Assembly (NCBI RefSeq): GCF_003254565.1
Contig: NZ_QJRI01000158.1
Location: 1-52,950 of the forward strand
Length of the DNA: 52,950 nucleotides
Direction: 5' to 3'
Source: Flavobacterium nitrogenifigens
GTDB taxonomy: Bacteria > Bacteroidota > Bacteroidia > Flavobacteriales > Flavobacteriaceae
Below, piece after piece: positions 18,271 to 28,763 of this stretch. The notes below the pieces were generated by a model that saw nothing but the letters and a program-made list of their open reading frames with translations, searched no databases and was not told where the DNA came from. Position 1 is the first letter of the stretch. The number at the start of each line of letters is the position of its first letter. The translations under genes were made by a program, and so were the position numbers.

Positions 18271-19008
18271 ATGAATGAATCTACCGTAACAAAAATGAAG
18301 CAGATGAAGCTTCATGGAATGCACAATGCCTTCATGACAGCTATCGAAAGCGGCAAAACTGATCATTATACCCTTGATCAGTTTATATCAATGATAATAG
18401 ATGCCGAATGGGATGAAAGACACAACAGACGTATAGAACGGAGTATTGCCAATGCACGATTCCACTACAAATCAAATATTGAAAGCATCAATTTTGACCA
18501 GTCCCGAAACATCGACAGAAATCTTATACTCAGGCTTGCAGAGTGCAGTTTTGTAGAAAAGAATGAGAATATCTTAATTACAGGAAGCACGGGTGTCGGC
18601 AAAAGCTTTTTAGGAACAGCACTTGGCTATCAGGCCTGCATAGAAGGTTATAAGGTAAGTTATTTTAACTCCGCAAAATTGTTTGCAAAGCTCAAAATGG
18701 CAAAAGCAGACGGCACTTATCTAAGAGAACTCACGAAAATACAAAGACAGGATGTTATCATACTCGATGACTTTGGCCTGCAGTCTCTGGACAGTCACAA
18801 CAGAATTGCACTTTTAGAGATCATTGAGGACAGACATAACAACGGCTCAATTATCGTAACCTCGCAAATCCCGGTTCAGGGATGGTATGATATAATTGGC
18901 GAGAAAACTATAGCAGATGCAATCTTAGACAGACTAATACATCAATCACATAGAGTTGAACTGCATGGGGAATCAATGAGGAAGAAAAAAAGCATAAACA
19001 AAGGATAA
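18271..19008 (+). CDS. istB: IS21-family helper ATPase IstB
   Basis: A 245-residue AAA+ ATPase related to DnaC. Walker A is GSTGVGKS at 105-112 and Walker B is VIILDDFG at about 162-169. TSQIPVQGWYDIIGEKTIADAILDRLIH follows the sensor region and is typical of IstB. In known IS21 elements IstB oligomers activate IstA and select the target DNA. The protein looks intact and of normal length. It starts 12 bp after the reconstructed istA stop, so the two genes were one transcription unit. Confidence 0.95.
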   Translation: MNESTVTKMKQMKLHGMHNAFMTAIESGKTDHYTLDQFISMIIDAEWDERHNRRIERSIANARFHYKSNIESINFDQSRNIDRNLILRLAECSFVEKNENILITGSTGVGKSFLGTALGYQACIEGYKVSYFNSAKLFAKLKMAKADGTYLRELTKIQRQDVIILDDFGLQSLDSHNRIALLEIIEDRHNNGSIIVTSQIPVQGWYDIIGEKTIADAILDRLIHQSHRVELHGESMRKKKSINKG

Positions 19009-19075
19009 TTATTTATCTATCTTTGAAATAATAACTAACACACGAAAAAAAGTAGTTTTTTGAAATAAATCGAGG

Positions 19076-19153
19076 TGCTCACTTTGCACCGGAATTAGAT
19101 GGTCACTTTAAACCAAAACAAGGTGGTCACTTTAAATTGTAATCAGATGGTCA
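19076..19153 (-). repeat. Right end of IS21-type element: four periodic inverted motifs
   Basis: The inverted motif TG(G/C)TCA(C/A) occurs four times with exactly 24-bp spacing (19076, 19100, 19124, 19148). The innermost copy carries TGCTCA instead of TGGTCA. It is the inverted counterpart of the left end. Confidence 0.85.
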
Positions 19154-19163
19154 ATATCACTGA

Positions 19164-19259
19164 GTTTTACAATATAGCACTTTTATAACATACCCCTGTA
19201 ATAGTAATGGATATTACATCCATAAGAAGTGGAGTGGAATCGACAGAAATCAGTGGTAA
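19164..19259 (+). pseudogene. Possible leftover C-terminus of the Rhs tip on the far side of the IS
   Basis: Directly after the IS right end, an open frame without a start codon reads to GYYIHKKWSGIDRNQW and a TAA at 19257-19259. This is the kind of Trp/Lys-rich ending seen at the C-terminus of a protein, on the same strand as the interrupted cassette. It overlaps the end of the convergent LytTR gene by 10 bp. The link to the orphan Rhs tip is inferred from position, and the segment may be chance. Confidence 0.35.
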
Positions 19260-19975
19260 TTATGTAAAGAATTTAAGATACGAGATACGTATGCATGATA
19301 AAATCTTCCGATAGGCAATTGCTTATTTTTGATATTGACAATACTAGTGCTGAAGCCTGTTATTTTATTTGTTGCTACTAAAAATGAACGATGAATTCTA
19401 CAGAACAAACCTTCAGGCAGTTTCTCTTGCATTTCAGTAATGGATTGGTAGGTCTTATAACATTCTGTAGTGGTAAAAATCAACAAATAATTGCCTTGAG
19501 ATTCAAAATAGCTTATTTCTTCCAGAAAAAGTTTCACCATCTTTCTTTCACATTTCACAAAAATAAACGGATTTTCTTTCTCTTGTTTTTTAGAATGTAA
19601 TATCGTTTCATTGAACTCTCTGGCTTTACTGTATTTATTTATAGCTTTCGTAAAACGTTCTAGAGAAATTGGTTTTAAAATATAATCGAGAGCATCAATC
19701 TCAAATCCTTGGACAGCATATTCTGTATAAGCAGTTGTGAAAATTACAGCGGTTTCTGCATGCAGACTTTTGGCAAATTCTATTCCTGATTTTCCCGGTA
19801 AATTTATATCTAAAAAAATAAGATCAATTTTGTGCGATTTTAAAATATTCTGCGCATTGGAAACACTGGTAAATTTTCCTTTCAAATCCAGAAAATCAAA
19901 CTTCGCAATATGAAGTTCCAGTAAAATAGAGGCCGGTAATTCATCTTCAATTATAATACAATTAATTGCTGACAT
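19250..19975 (-). CDS. LytTR-family response regulator
   Basis: A 241-residue protein. The N-terminal receiver domain (about 4-118) has acidic residues E10/D11/E12, phospho-acceptor D56 (IFLDINLPGKSG), the TTAYTEYAVQGFEIDALDYILKP switch region and the conserved Lys in LKP. The C-terminal LytTR DNA-binding domain (about 140-240) has VKCERKMVKLFLEEISYFESQGNY and FCRIHRSFLVATNKI, both diagnostic. Its start overlaps the end of the kinase gene by 14 bp, so the pair is translationally coupled. LytTR proteins bind paired 9-bp direct repeats spaced by about one helical turn. Such a site lies before the divergent propeller gene and again before the amylase operon, which gives likely targets. Confidence 0.95.
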   Translation of the reverse strand: MSAINCIIIEDELPASILLELHIAKFDFLDLKGKFTSVSNAQNILKSHKIDLIFLDINLPGKSGIEFAKSLHAETAVIFTTAYTEYAVQGFEIDALDYILKPISLERFTKAINKYSKAREFNETILHSKKQEKENPFIFVKCERKMVKLFLEEISYFESQGNYLLIFTTTECYKTYQSITEMQEKLPEGLFCRIHRSFLVATNKITGFSTSIVNIKNKQLPIGRFYHAYVSRILNSLHNYH

Positions 19976-21026
19976 CTTTTATCTTTATTTTTAAGGAAAC
20001 AAAAAAACTTAACATCTCATTTTTTATGGTCAAAGTATGTTTTGCAGGATATAGCAGCTCTAATCTCCTTTTTACATTTGCAATTCCAATTCCGCTGCGC
20101 ACATTATCTCCTATAGTATTATAATGCTCAGGCAGGCTATTTTCAATTTTAACCACAAGCCATTCATCGCTTGCATTAATAGCAATTGTAATCCAGCCCT
20201 GATTGTTCTCATCTAAACAATGCTTATAGCTGTTTTCGATAAATGGAAGTATCAAAAAAGGCTCAATAAAATGATTCTCAACATTTCCATAAAGGCTAAA
20301 ACTCAATTGAAGCTGATTTTCAAAACGCAGCTGTTGTAACGAAATATAATTTTTGAGATAATCTATTTCGTTTTGCAGAGAGATACTTTTATTGTTCAAA
20401 TCGTAAATCGAAAACCGAAGCAGATCCGATATTTTAATCACAATTTCAGCAGAATCATCTGATTTGTTCAAAATTTTAGAGTATAAGCTATTCAGGACAT
20501 TGAATAGAAAATGTGGATGGAACTGGTTTCGGAGCGAGGATAATTCTGCTTGAAGCTTTTCGGATAAAATCGTCTGGACCTTATTTTTTTCTTCTGCTAA
20601 ATAATATAAAAGTTTAAATGCAATTGGCGTTGTAACTACAAATTGTAATTTACTCACATTGTACAAAAAGACTGGTGCCGACAAAAGAGGTTCTCTCTTC
20701 CAGAAAGTCATATAATAACGTAATATTATATAATTGTCAATTAGCCGCTGCAAGAATGCAAAAACTAGAATCAGAAGAACATAGCAACCGATAAAAATGG
20801 CAGTTTTTTTCTTAAATAACAAATTAGGCATTAAAAACTCAACAATAATAGTCACGAACAGTATCTTAGGCAAAACGCTGTACCATTCGTTTCGCCAAGC
20901 CATAATGAAATCGTCTTCCGGAAGTCCCTGGATCATACTAAACAGTAAAATATAACCCAACCAGTACAAGGTATAGAGTTTTATCTTTTGAGATTTGTTT
21001 TCGGGATTGTAGCTGATTTGCCCCAA
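19962..21026 (-). CDS. LytS/YehU-type membrane sensor histidine kinase
   Basis: 354 residues. Four predicted membrane segments lie at about 17-34, 52-70, 76-95 and 120-142, followed by a short coiled linker. The His-kinase domain carries LRNQFHPHFLFNVLNSLYS (H172 is the expected phosphorylated residue). An HATPase_c domain has an N box (LPFIENSYKHCL) and a G box (GIGIANVKRRLELLYP). No separate periplasmic sensor domain is seen, so sensing is probably within the membrane. The start is uncertain: the frame opens with TTG at 21026 and the first in-frame ATG is at residue 31, inside the first membrane segment, so the TTG is preferred. It is divergent from the beta-propeller gene at 21181. Confidence 0.92.
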   Translation of the reverse strand: MGQISYNPENKSQKIKLYTLYWLGYILLFSMIQGLPEDDFIMAWRNEWYSVLPKILFVTIIVEFLMPNLLFKKKTAIFIGCYVLLILVFAFLQRLIDNYIILRYYMTFWKREPLLSAPVFLYNVSKLQFVVTTPIAFKLLYYLAEEKNKVQTILSEKLQAELSSLRNQFHPHFLFNVLNSLYSKILNKSDDSAEIVIKISDLLRFSIYDLNNKSISLQNEIDYLKNYISLQQLRFENQLQLSFSLYGNVENHFIEPFLILPFIENSYKHCLDENNQGWITIAINASDEWLVVKIENSLPEHYNTIGDNVRSGIGIANVKRRLELLYPAKHTLTIKNEMLSFFVSLKIKIKDVSN

Positions 21027-21076
21027 TTGGTCAAGTTTTATATTAATGCAAAAATAAGGCTTTATTTCAAATCAAA

Positions 21077-21113
21077 ATTGTTGTCTGCAATGCAAATCAT
21101 GTTGTTTAAATAA
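21077..21113 (+). promoter_or_regulatory. Putative LytTR operator (copy 1), upstream of the beta-propeller gene
   Basis: Two 9-bp direct repeats, TTGTTGTCT (21078-21086) and ATGTTGTTT (21099-21107), are separated by a 12-bp spacer (21-bp period). This is the spacing known for LytTR regulators such as AgrA. A 37-bp near-identical copy with the same half-site geometry lies before the amylase gene (41638-41674). It is in the divergent spacer between the kinase and propeller genes. Binding by the adjacent regulator is inferred. Confidence 0.6.
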
Positions 21114-21180
21114 ATTCTTTTTTTGGAATGAAAAAGAAAAATAACTTTCGTTCAAAAACTAACTTAAAAAATAACCAAAG

Positions 21181-22647
21181 ATGAAAAAAAAAATCTTTTT
21201 TTTCTTGATTTTAATGTCTTTAGCATTTATTGCAAATGCTAGAAATTCTACAAGTCATAAAAAAAAACTAACCAAACCGAGCATGAAGCCAATGTATTTA
21301 ATTGCAGTAATAGGAATTCTTTTTGGAATAAGCAGTTTACCAGTTTTTGGACAGCAGAAAAAAAACACAACTGTAAGTGTATTTCAAAATCGCGTTTTTA
21401 ACGGAGATAAACACATGCTATTAGGCGATTTAAAATGGGCTTTTAAAACAAGTGGAAAAATATTTTCTTCACCTATTGTTTATAATGGTATTGTTTATAT
21501 AGGTAGTGAGGATGGCAATCTTTATGCTATCAATCAGAAAACGGGCAAAACACATTGGAAATTTAAAACGGGAGGTGCGGTACACAGCTCTCCGGCAGTT
21601 TTCAAAAACACTGTCTATATTGGAAGTTTTGATGGCTACTATTATGCTCTTGATATCCACACAGGTCATATGAAATGGAAATTCAAAACAGGTGGAGAAA
21701 AGTGGTTTGACGAAATAGGTTTTCTGAGTTTTAAGCCTGTGGACAAATGCATGGATGATTTGTGGGATTTCTTTTTGTCCTCTCCTGTTATAAAACCCGA
21801 CGATAAAAATCCAAGAATTTTCTTTGGCAGCAGTGATGGGAATGTATATGCACTCAATGCAAATACAGGAGAGTTGGAATGGAAATTTGCGGCAAAAGGA
21901 TCGATTCACTGCAGTCCTGTCCTGTATAAGAACACACTCTATATTGGTAGTTGGGATGCTAATCTGTATGCCGTAGATACAGAGACTGGAAAAATGCAAT
22001 GGAAATTTGCAACAGGAATGCAATTGGGCTTTAAAGGAATTGAATCTAGCGTAGCAGTTGCTAATGATATGGTTTATTTTGGCGCTCGTGATCCTTTTTT
22101 ATTTGCGCTCAATGCCAAAACCGGAAAATTGGTTTGGAAGTATGACGCGGCTTATTCCTGGATTATCAGTTCGCCAGTTGTAGCGAATGACGTTCTGTAT
22201 GTCGGCACATCCGACACTTTTGCACTGTTGGCCCTGGATGCAAAAAGTGGAAAAGAATTATATAAGTTTAAAGCAAACGGTTATGTATATTCTTCTCCGG
22301 CGATTGCTGGTGATACGGCTTACTTTGGAGATTTTACCGGTAATTTCTTTGCAGTAAACGTTCAATCTTCGGGCAAGCAATGGAACTGTTTCAGCACAGA
22401 TAGCAGAATGTTATATGCCTCTGAAATATTAAATAATGGCTTCCTTGACTTTTCTTATGCTGCCAAAGGGGCTGATTTTTCTTTTTACGATGTCAATAAA
22501 ACCGTGATGGATCAATTTTATAAATTGGGCTCCATTGTTTCTTCTCCTTTTATTTCCAATAACACTGTTTATTTTGGAAGCGCTGACGGGAATTGTTACG
22601 CAATTGGGCTAAAATCAAGAAATAATTCATACCCAAAATTCAAATAA
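21181..22647 (+). CDS. PQQ-like beta-propeller secreted protein
   Basis: A 488-residue protein made of repeated PQQ/BamB-type blades, each with a strand pattern such as SSPIVYNGIVYIGSEDGNLYAINQKTGK followed by WKFKTGG. About eight repeats can be counted between residues 80 and 480. The Trp docking position (W in KWKF/HWKF) is conserved. The blades fit an eight-bladed propeller of the quinoprotein or BamB class, but no PQQ-binding dehydrogenase residues were recognised, so enzyme activity is doubtful. The N-terminus has two hydrophobic export-like segments: MKKKIFFFLILMSLAFIANA at 1-20 and, 15 residues later, MKPMYLIAVIGILFGISSLPVFGQ. The second alone would also be a complete signal peptide, so either the true start is the internal Met (about 21283) or the first segment is extra. 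A putative LytTR site lies upstream, and a decayed DUF5916-type gene follows. Confidence 0.9.
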   Translation: MKKKIFFFLILMSLAFIANARNSTSHKKKLTKPSMKPMYLIAVIGILFGISSLPVFGQQKKNTTVSVFQNRVFNGDKHMLLGDLKWAFKTSGKIFSSPIVYNGIVYIGSEDGNLYAINQKTGKTHWKFKTGGAVHSSPAVFKNTVYIGSFDGYYYALDIHTGHMKWKFKTGGEKWFDEIGFLSFKPVDKCMDDLWDFFLSSPVIKPDDKNPRIFFGSSDGNVYALNANTGELEWKFAAKGSIHCSPVLYKNTLYIGSWDANLYAVDTETGKMQWKFATGMQLGFKGIESSVAVANDMVYFGARDPFLFALNAKTGKLVWKYDAAYSWIISSPVVANDVLYVGTSDTFALLALDAKSGKELYKFKANGYVYSSPAIAGDTAYFGDFTGNFFAVNVQSSGKQWNCFSTDSRMLYASEILNNGFLDFSYAAKGADFSFYDVNKTVMDQFYKLGSIVSSPFISNNTVYFGSADGNCYAIGLKSRNNSYPKFK

Positions 22648-22679
22648 TTTAAACCCAAATAAAATTGTACGGCTATACA

Positions 22680-23710
22680 ATGAAATGCGGTTTTTTTTCT
22701 GGCATTCCTATTCTCTTTTTATTTGTTTAGGATAGGATATTTCCAAAATCGAAAAGAAAGTTAATGCCATAAAATCATTAGGAACACGATGCCTGTTTGG
22801 ATATTGAGGGGGCAAACAGATTTTATAGGAAATCTTTATGATGAGAATACACCGCCAACAGAGCAGACGAAATCTAAAATACTCTGTGATTCCAAATTCC
22901 TGTACTTTGCTTTTAGATAATATGGTAATGAACCGGATAATCATAAAACGTTTGTCGAGAAGTGATGGCTTTGATGGCGGTCGGTTGACGTTAATACTGA
23001 CAGCTACCATGATAAAAGACCGGGGTTCTCATTTGCCATAAATATCGAGAGTAAAGAGTGATTAATTTAAAGAACGGTTGGTCTCTCGGTATTCTGGAAA
23101 GTGTAATGACAGACTAATATGTCAAAATCGATAGTGGTCAAGAACGACAAGAAGTGCATATAGAACCGCTTACCAATAATCTTGTTGGTTATGTTAAAAG
23201 GATTTTAACGGCCGAAATAGTTTTTTGGGAGCAATTGTAACAGCAACCAGCAGAAATACGGATGAACCGCAATTTCTGCTTTTGCGAAAAGCAGCGTATT
23301 CCGGCGGATTGGATTTCAAGCACAATTGGAAAAACAGGAAATATTTTATTGGTGGAAATGCAATCTCCAGCCATGTCTTAGGTTCAAGAGAATCGATTAC
23401 GAACACGCAGAGAGAAATTTCACATTTGTTTCAAAGAGTAGATGCTGATTATATTTCTGTTGATAAAAGCAGAACGTCACTTACGGGGACGGGAGGAAAG
23501 ATTGAAGCAGGAAAGGCCGCTGAAGGACACTGGCGATATAATGCGACACTAACCTCGCCTTCGCCGGAATTGGAGCTCAACGATATTGGCTTCTGTGTCA
23601 GGGGGATGAAATCAAGCAGATTTTTTATGTAGTGATCAATCCTTAAAATCTTTTCATGATGATGCGTTTTGAGCCACGACTTTTGATTTTGTTGGATTTC
23701 ATAATGCAAG
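22680..23710 (+). pseudogene. Decayed second copy of the DUF5916-type gene
   Basis: Translated in shifting frames, this stretch follows the intact protein encoded at 37062-39695 in order: KIEK near 22755, the QTDFI/DENT/PTEQTK segment near 22815-22880, RLSR.DGFDGG near 22950, the SLGI..SV segment and VKID.GQERQEVH near 23090-23165. There follows a long block (23225-23632) in which most residues match, for example NTDEPQFLLLRKAAY and SITNTQREISHLFQR. It ends around 23710 with remnants of the FGGFHN region. It has several in-frame stops and frameshifts and lacks about 270 residues between 23050 and 23068. It lies behind the propeller gene as the intact copy lies behind the amylase gene. Confidence 0.9.
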
Positions 23711-23757
23711 ATAATAATATTAAACTATAAACTTAATCTAAACAAAATAAACACAGA

Positions 23758-25392
23758 ATGAATAAATTTTGGACTTTATTCCTTATTATCTGCCTTCCTG
23801 TACAACTATATTCTCAAGATGAAATTAATTCATTGTTAGATGAATTAGATGCTGCTATTGATAAAAGAGAAATCTATCATAATAAAAAGGAAACTGAAAT
23901 AAGTAAACTTGTCAGTTTGAAGAAATTAACTTCTACGAACGTTCAGAAATATGAGATATTTGAAAAGTTATATAATGAATACAGGGCTTATCAGTCAGAT
24001 TCAGCTTTAAATTATGCCCGTAGAAGTTTAATAGCGGCTAACATCTTAAAGGATTTAACCAAAATTAATACTGCAAAATTGAATTTAGCATCTATTATGG
24101 GAACTTTGGGGATGTATAAAGAAGCAACCGATATTTTGCATAGGATCGATATACATTCTACGCCTGAAATTAAAAGCTTCTACTACGGCGTACATAGTTC
24201 GCTGTATCTGTATATGTCCATATATGCCGCCTCCAAACAGGAAAAAAAAAGCTACGAACAATTGAGCGAACAGTTTCGGGATTCCGTTTTTAAGTACGAG
24301 TCAAAATCGAATGTTATTACTCAAGCGAATATTTTGTTTGAAAAAAGGCAATATGACAAGACCCTTCAAATGTTACACGATTATTTTTATAAAATGGATA
24401 AAAATGATCCTGATAGAGCAATCGTAGCCTATATTATATCTAGAACCTACCAAAAGAAGAAAAATTTCCATCAGGAGAAAAAGTGGTTAATCAAATCGGC
24501 AATTTCAGATTTGAAATTAGATAAAAGGGAATACATTTCACTTCGATCTTTGGCTTTTATCATGTATAAAGAAGATGATGTAGACCGGGCCTATAAATAT
24601 ATCCAACGCTCTTTGGAAGATGCGCTTTTTTGCAATGCCCGTTTGAGGACCTACGAAATTTCTAGAATGCTGTCTATCATCGATCTAGCTTATCAAAAAC
24701 AGAATGAAACCAACCGTTGGCAATTGATAATGTTTTTAATAAGTGTGAGTATTTTATCTCTATTGTTAATGGTTGCTTTGGTTTTGCTATTTAAAGAGAT
24801 GAAAAAAAAATCCGTAGCCAAAAGGGAAATTAGTTTGGCCAACAGTAAGCTCGTTGAATTAAATAAAGAGTTGAACAGTTTTAATGAAAGATTAAATTAT
24901 GCCAACTCAACGCTTATAGAGGCTAATTTGGTTAAGGAAATTTACATTGGGCGTTATATGGATCAGTGCTCGCTATATATTAGCAAGTTAGAGGAATATC
25001 AGCGTAGATTGAATGTTATTCTTTCCAGTGGAAAAACAGCCGAATTAGTCAAAGCCGTGAAATCTAAAGAATTCATTGAAGTGGAATTAAAAGAATTTTA
25101 CAAAAATTTTGACAAGACTTTTTTGTCTCTTTTTCCAAATTTCATTGAAGAATTTAATGAATTGCTTATTGATAATGAGTGTATTAAATTAAAACCCGGA
25201 GAGTTGATGAATACTGAATTGCGAATATATGCCTTAATCCGACTAGGAATTTCAGATAGTGTAAAAATTGCGGATTTTTTGCGCTATTCTTTATCTACGA
25301 TTTATAATTACAGAACCAAACTAAGAAATAAAGCTTTAGGTCCTCGGGATAAATTTGAAGCAAATGTGATGCGAATAGAGACTAATATATAG
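23758..25392 (+). CDS. susR: SusR-like membrane-spanning transcriptional regulator (TPR/DUF6377 type)
   Basis: 544 residues, the same architecture and nearly the same length as the Bacteroides starch regulator SusR. It has a signal peptide (about 1-19), a periplasmic TPR-like helical region (about 60-310), and one membrane segment (about 322-345, LIMFLISVSILSLLLMVALVL). A cytoplasmic coiled coil runs from about 350 to 400. A C-terminal helix-turn-helix at about 478-530 (TELRIYALIRLGISDSVKIADFLRYSLSTIYNYRTKLRNKA) ends in an RIETNI tail. In B. thetaiotaomicron SusR senses maltooligosaccharides in the periplasm and activates sus genes. Here it lies directly before GH97, SusC, SusD and SusE genes, which fits. 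The symbol is given for that homology and context; binding specificity is not shown. Confidence 0.85.
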   Translation: MNKFWTLFLIICLPVQLYSQDEINSLLDELDAAIDKREIYHNKKETEISKLVSLKKLTSTNVQKYEIFEKLYNEYRAYQSDSALNYARRSLIAANILKDLTKINTAKLNLASIMGTLGMYKEATDILHRIDIHSTPEIKSFYYGVHSSLYLYMSIYAASKQEKKSYEQLSEQFRDSVFKYESKSNVITQANILFEKRQYDKTLQMLHDYFYKMDKNDPDRAIVAYIISRTYQKKKNFHQEKKWLIKSAISDLKLDKREYISLRSLAFIMYKEDDVDRAYKYIQRSLEDALFCNARLRTYEISRMLSIIDLAYQKQNETNRWQLIMFLISVSILSLLLMVALVLLFKEMKKKSVAKREISLANSKLVELNKELNSFNERLNYANSTLIEANLVKEIYIGRYMDQCSLYISKLEEYQRRLNVILSSGKTAELVKAVKSKEFIEVELKEFYKNFDKTFLSLFPNFIEEFNELLIDNECIKLKPGELMNTELRIYALIRLGISDSVKIADFLRYSLSTIYNYRTKLRNKALGPRDKFEANVMRIETNI

Positions 25393-25410
25393 TTTTTTTT
25401 AAAATTTGCC

Positions 25411-25444
25411 GCCTTTTTACTCTTCTTATAGTAAAAAGGCTTTT
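25411..25444 (+). terminator. Terminator after the SusR-like gene
   Basis: An 11-bp stem, GCCTTTTTACT pairing with AGTAAAAAGGC, with an 8-base loop and a TTTT tail. It separates the regulator gene from the GH97 gene, which needs its own promoter. Confidence 0.85.
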
Positions 25445-25500
25445 ATTATTCTACCAAATTACTACTTTTTCGTAGGATTAAGTATCGTTAAGTTATTTAA

Positions 25501-27750
<2,250 letters not shown>

Positions 27751-27824
27751 AGACTAATGACTTTGGAAATTAATTTTACCTATTTAATTGTTTAAATAAA
27801 ATCAAAGCTGTTTTATTATCCCTA

Positions 27825-27853
27825 AACCCCTCAAAGCAATTTGAGGGGTTTTT
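27825..27853 (+). terminator. Terminator after the GH97 gene
   Basis: An 11-bp stem (AACCCCTCAAA/TTTGAGGGGTT), a GCAA loop and a T run. It ends the GH97 transcript. Confidence 0.9.
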
Positions 27854-28763
27854 ATCTTCATTGTGCAAACAGTCCTATTCATATTCTTTTTACTTCAACT
27901 CGGAAAATTTCAATTCCAAGATGCATCCCCATAAGTACTTCCTAGAGTGCTTTCTTTCAGTTGAGCCTCCAACGATTATGGTGCTGAATATTCCTATAAG
28001 TTTAGTCTCCTTCAAGTTTTTAATGATAGATGGCTTTTTAGCCATCAGCATTCAAAAGCGGATCATATTCACAATTAAAAGATATATTCGGTATATCAGC
28101 CTCAAAAGATCCCGCCATTTCGGCAAGGATGCTACTCTGAAAATTCAATTTCTGATCTGTAATTGCGTATTTAGGCTGATAACTTAAAGTTTCTCCTTCC
28201 TGTTTTGTGACTTTTTTTTTGGAGATTCCTAGCAAGAAAAAACTATTGAAACAAACCTTTGGCGGTGGGCAGAATTAAAAATCTTCCTGCATATTCTGCA
28301 TTATCAACACTTAAGGATCAAATCAGAAAATCTTCTACAAAATATATTAGATTTTGTGCCTTCAGGATTATTGAGAGAGATCAAACCAATTAGTTTTTTT
28401 AAGGCATTTTAATTTAAAATATTTCGATTGAAGCGCAGAGCATTAAAGAATTAACAATTTTTACTAGCGTAATAAATCTAATGTTAAACTAACTTTTTTG
28501 CAAATGCGATTTGCCTAGCTCAAATCTGATTTTTTACTACATAGGCACTACTTTTTACAGGTGTTAAATGGTGTTAATTGTTTGTTTTTAAGGTGTTTGC
28601 GCGTATGTAACAACTCGTTTAGCTACATTTTTTTTATTGTCAAAATTAAGACTTTAAACGCTTCATAATTTTGTGTCAGCGAAATCGAAATAATCTCTCC
28701 TTAGATCATAGCGATTTTGCAAAAACAGTATTACTAACAACCAAACTTATTTAAACCAAACTT
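27854..28763. other. Long intergenic region before the susC-like gene
   Basis: About 0.9 kb without a convincing gene. Two short open frames overlap on opposite strands (27861-28187 plus, 28038-28235 minus). The minus frame has some protein-like composition (FEADIPNISFNCEYDPLLNADG) and may be a remnant of a decayed gene. The last 250 bp is the susC leader and promoter region, including an ACTACTTTTT motif (28547-28556) shared with the GH97 upstream region and a TAnnTTTG box. Confidence 0.55.
28666..28673 (+). promoter_or_regulatory. Probable -7 promoter box of the susCDE unit
   Basis: TAATTTTG fits the Bacteroidota TAnnTTTG -7 consensus and lies 91 bp before the susC start. A good TTTG -33 box at the usual spacing is not seen (the nearest TTG is 26 bp upstream), as is often the case for activator-dependent promoters. 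Confidence 0.45.

Larger units (their letters stand above)
16544..19153 (+). mobile_element. IS21-family insertion sequence (istA frameshifted, istB intact)
   Basis: About 2.6 kb, with istA then istB in the classic order. Both ends carry multiple TGACCA-type motifs at a regular 23-24 bp period: starts at 16544, 16568, 16591, 16615 and 16639 on the left, and the inverted form at 19076, 19100, 19124 and 19148 on the right. Taking TG...CA as the outermost bases gives the limits used here. A clean target-site duplication is not visible: the left flank ends CAAAT and the right flank begins ATATC. The element cuts the orphan Rhs cassette just after its core. Because istA is broken, it probably does not move unaided. 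Confidence 0.9.

Noticed and set aside
23225..23632. 135-residue frame that could be called a gene
   Set aside because: It is only the best-preserved part of the decayed DUF5916-type copy; the similarity continues on both sides in other frames with stops.
27861..28235. Overlapping short frames on both strands before susC
   Set aside because: No start context or motif. The minus frame may be a remnant but could not be assigned, so it is only mentioned in the intergenic entry.
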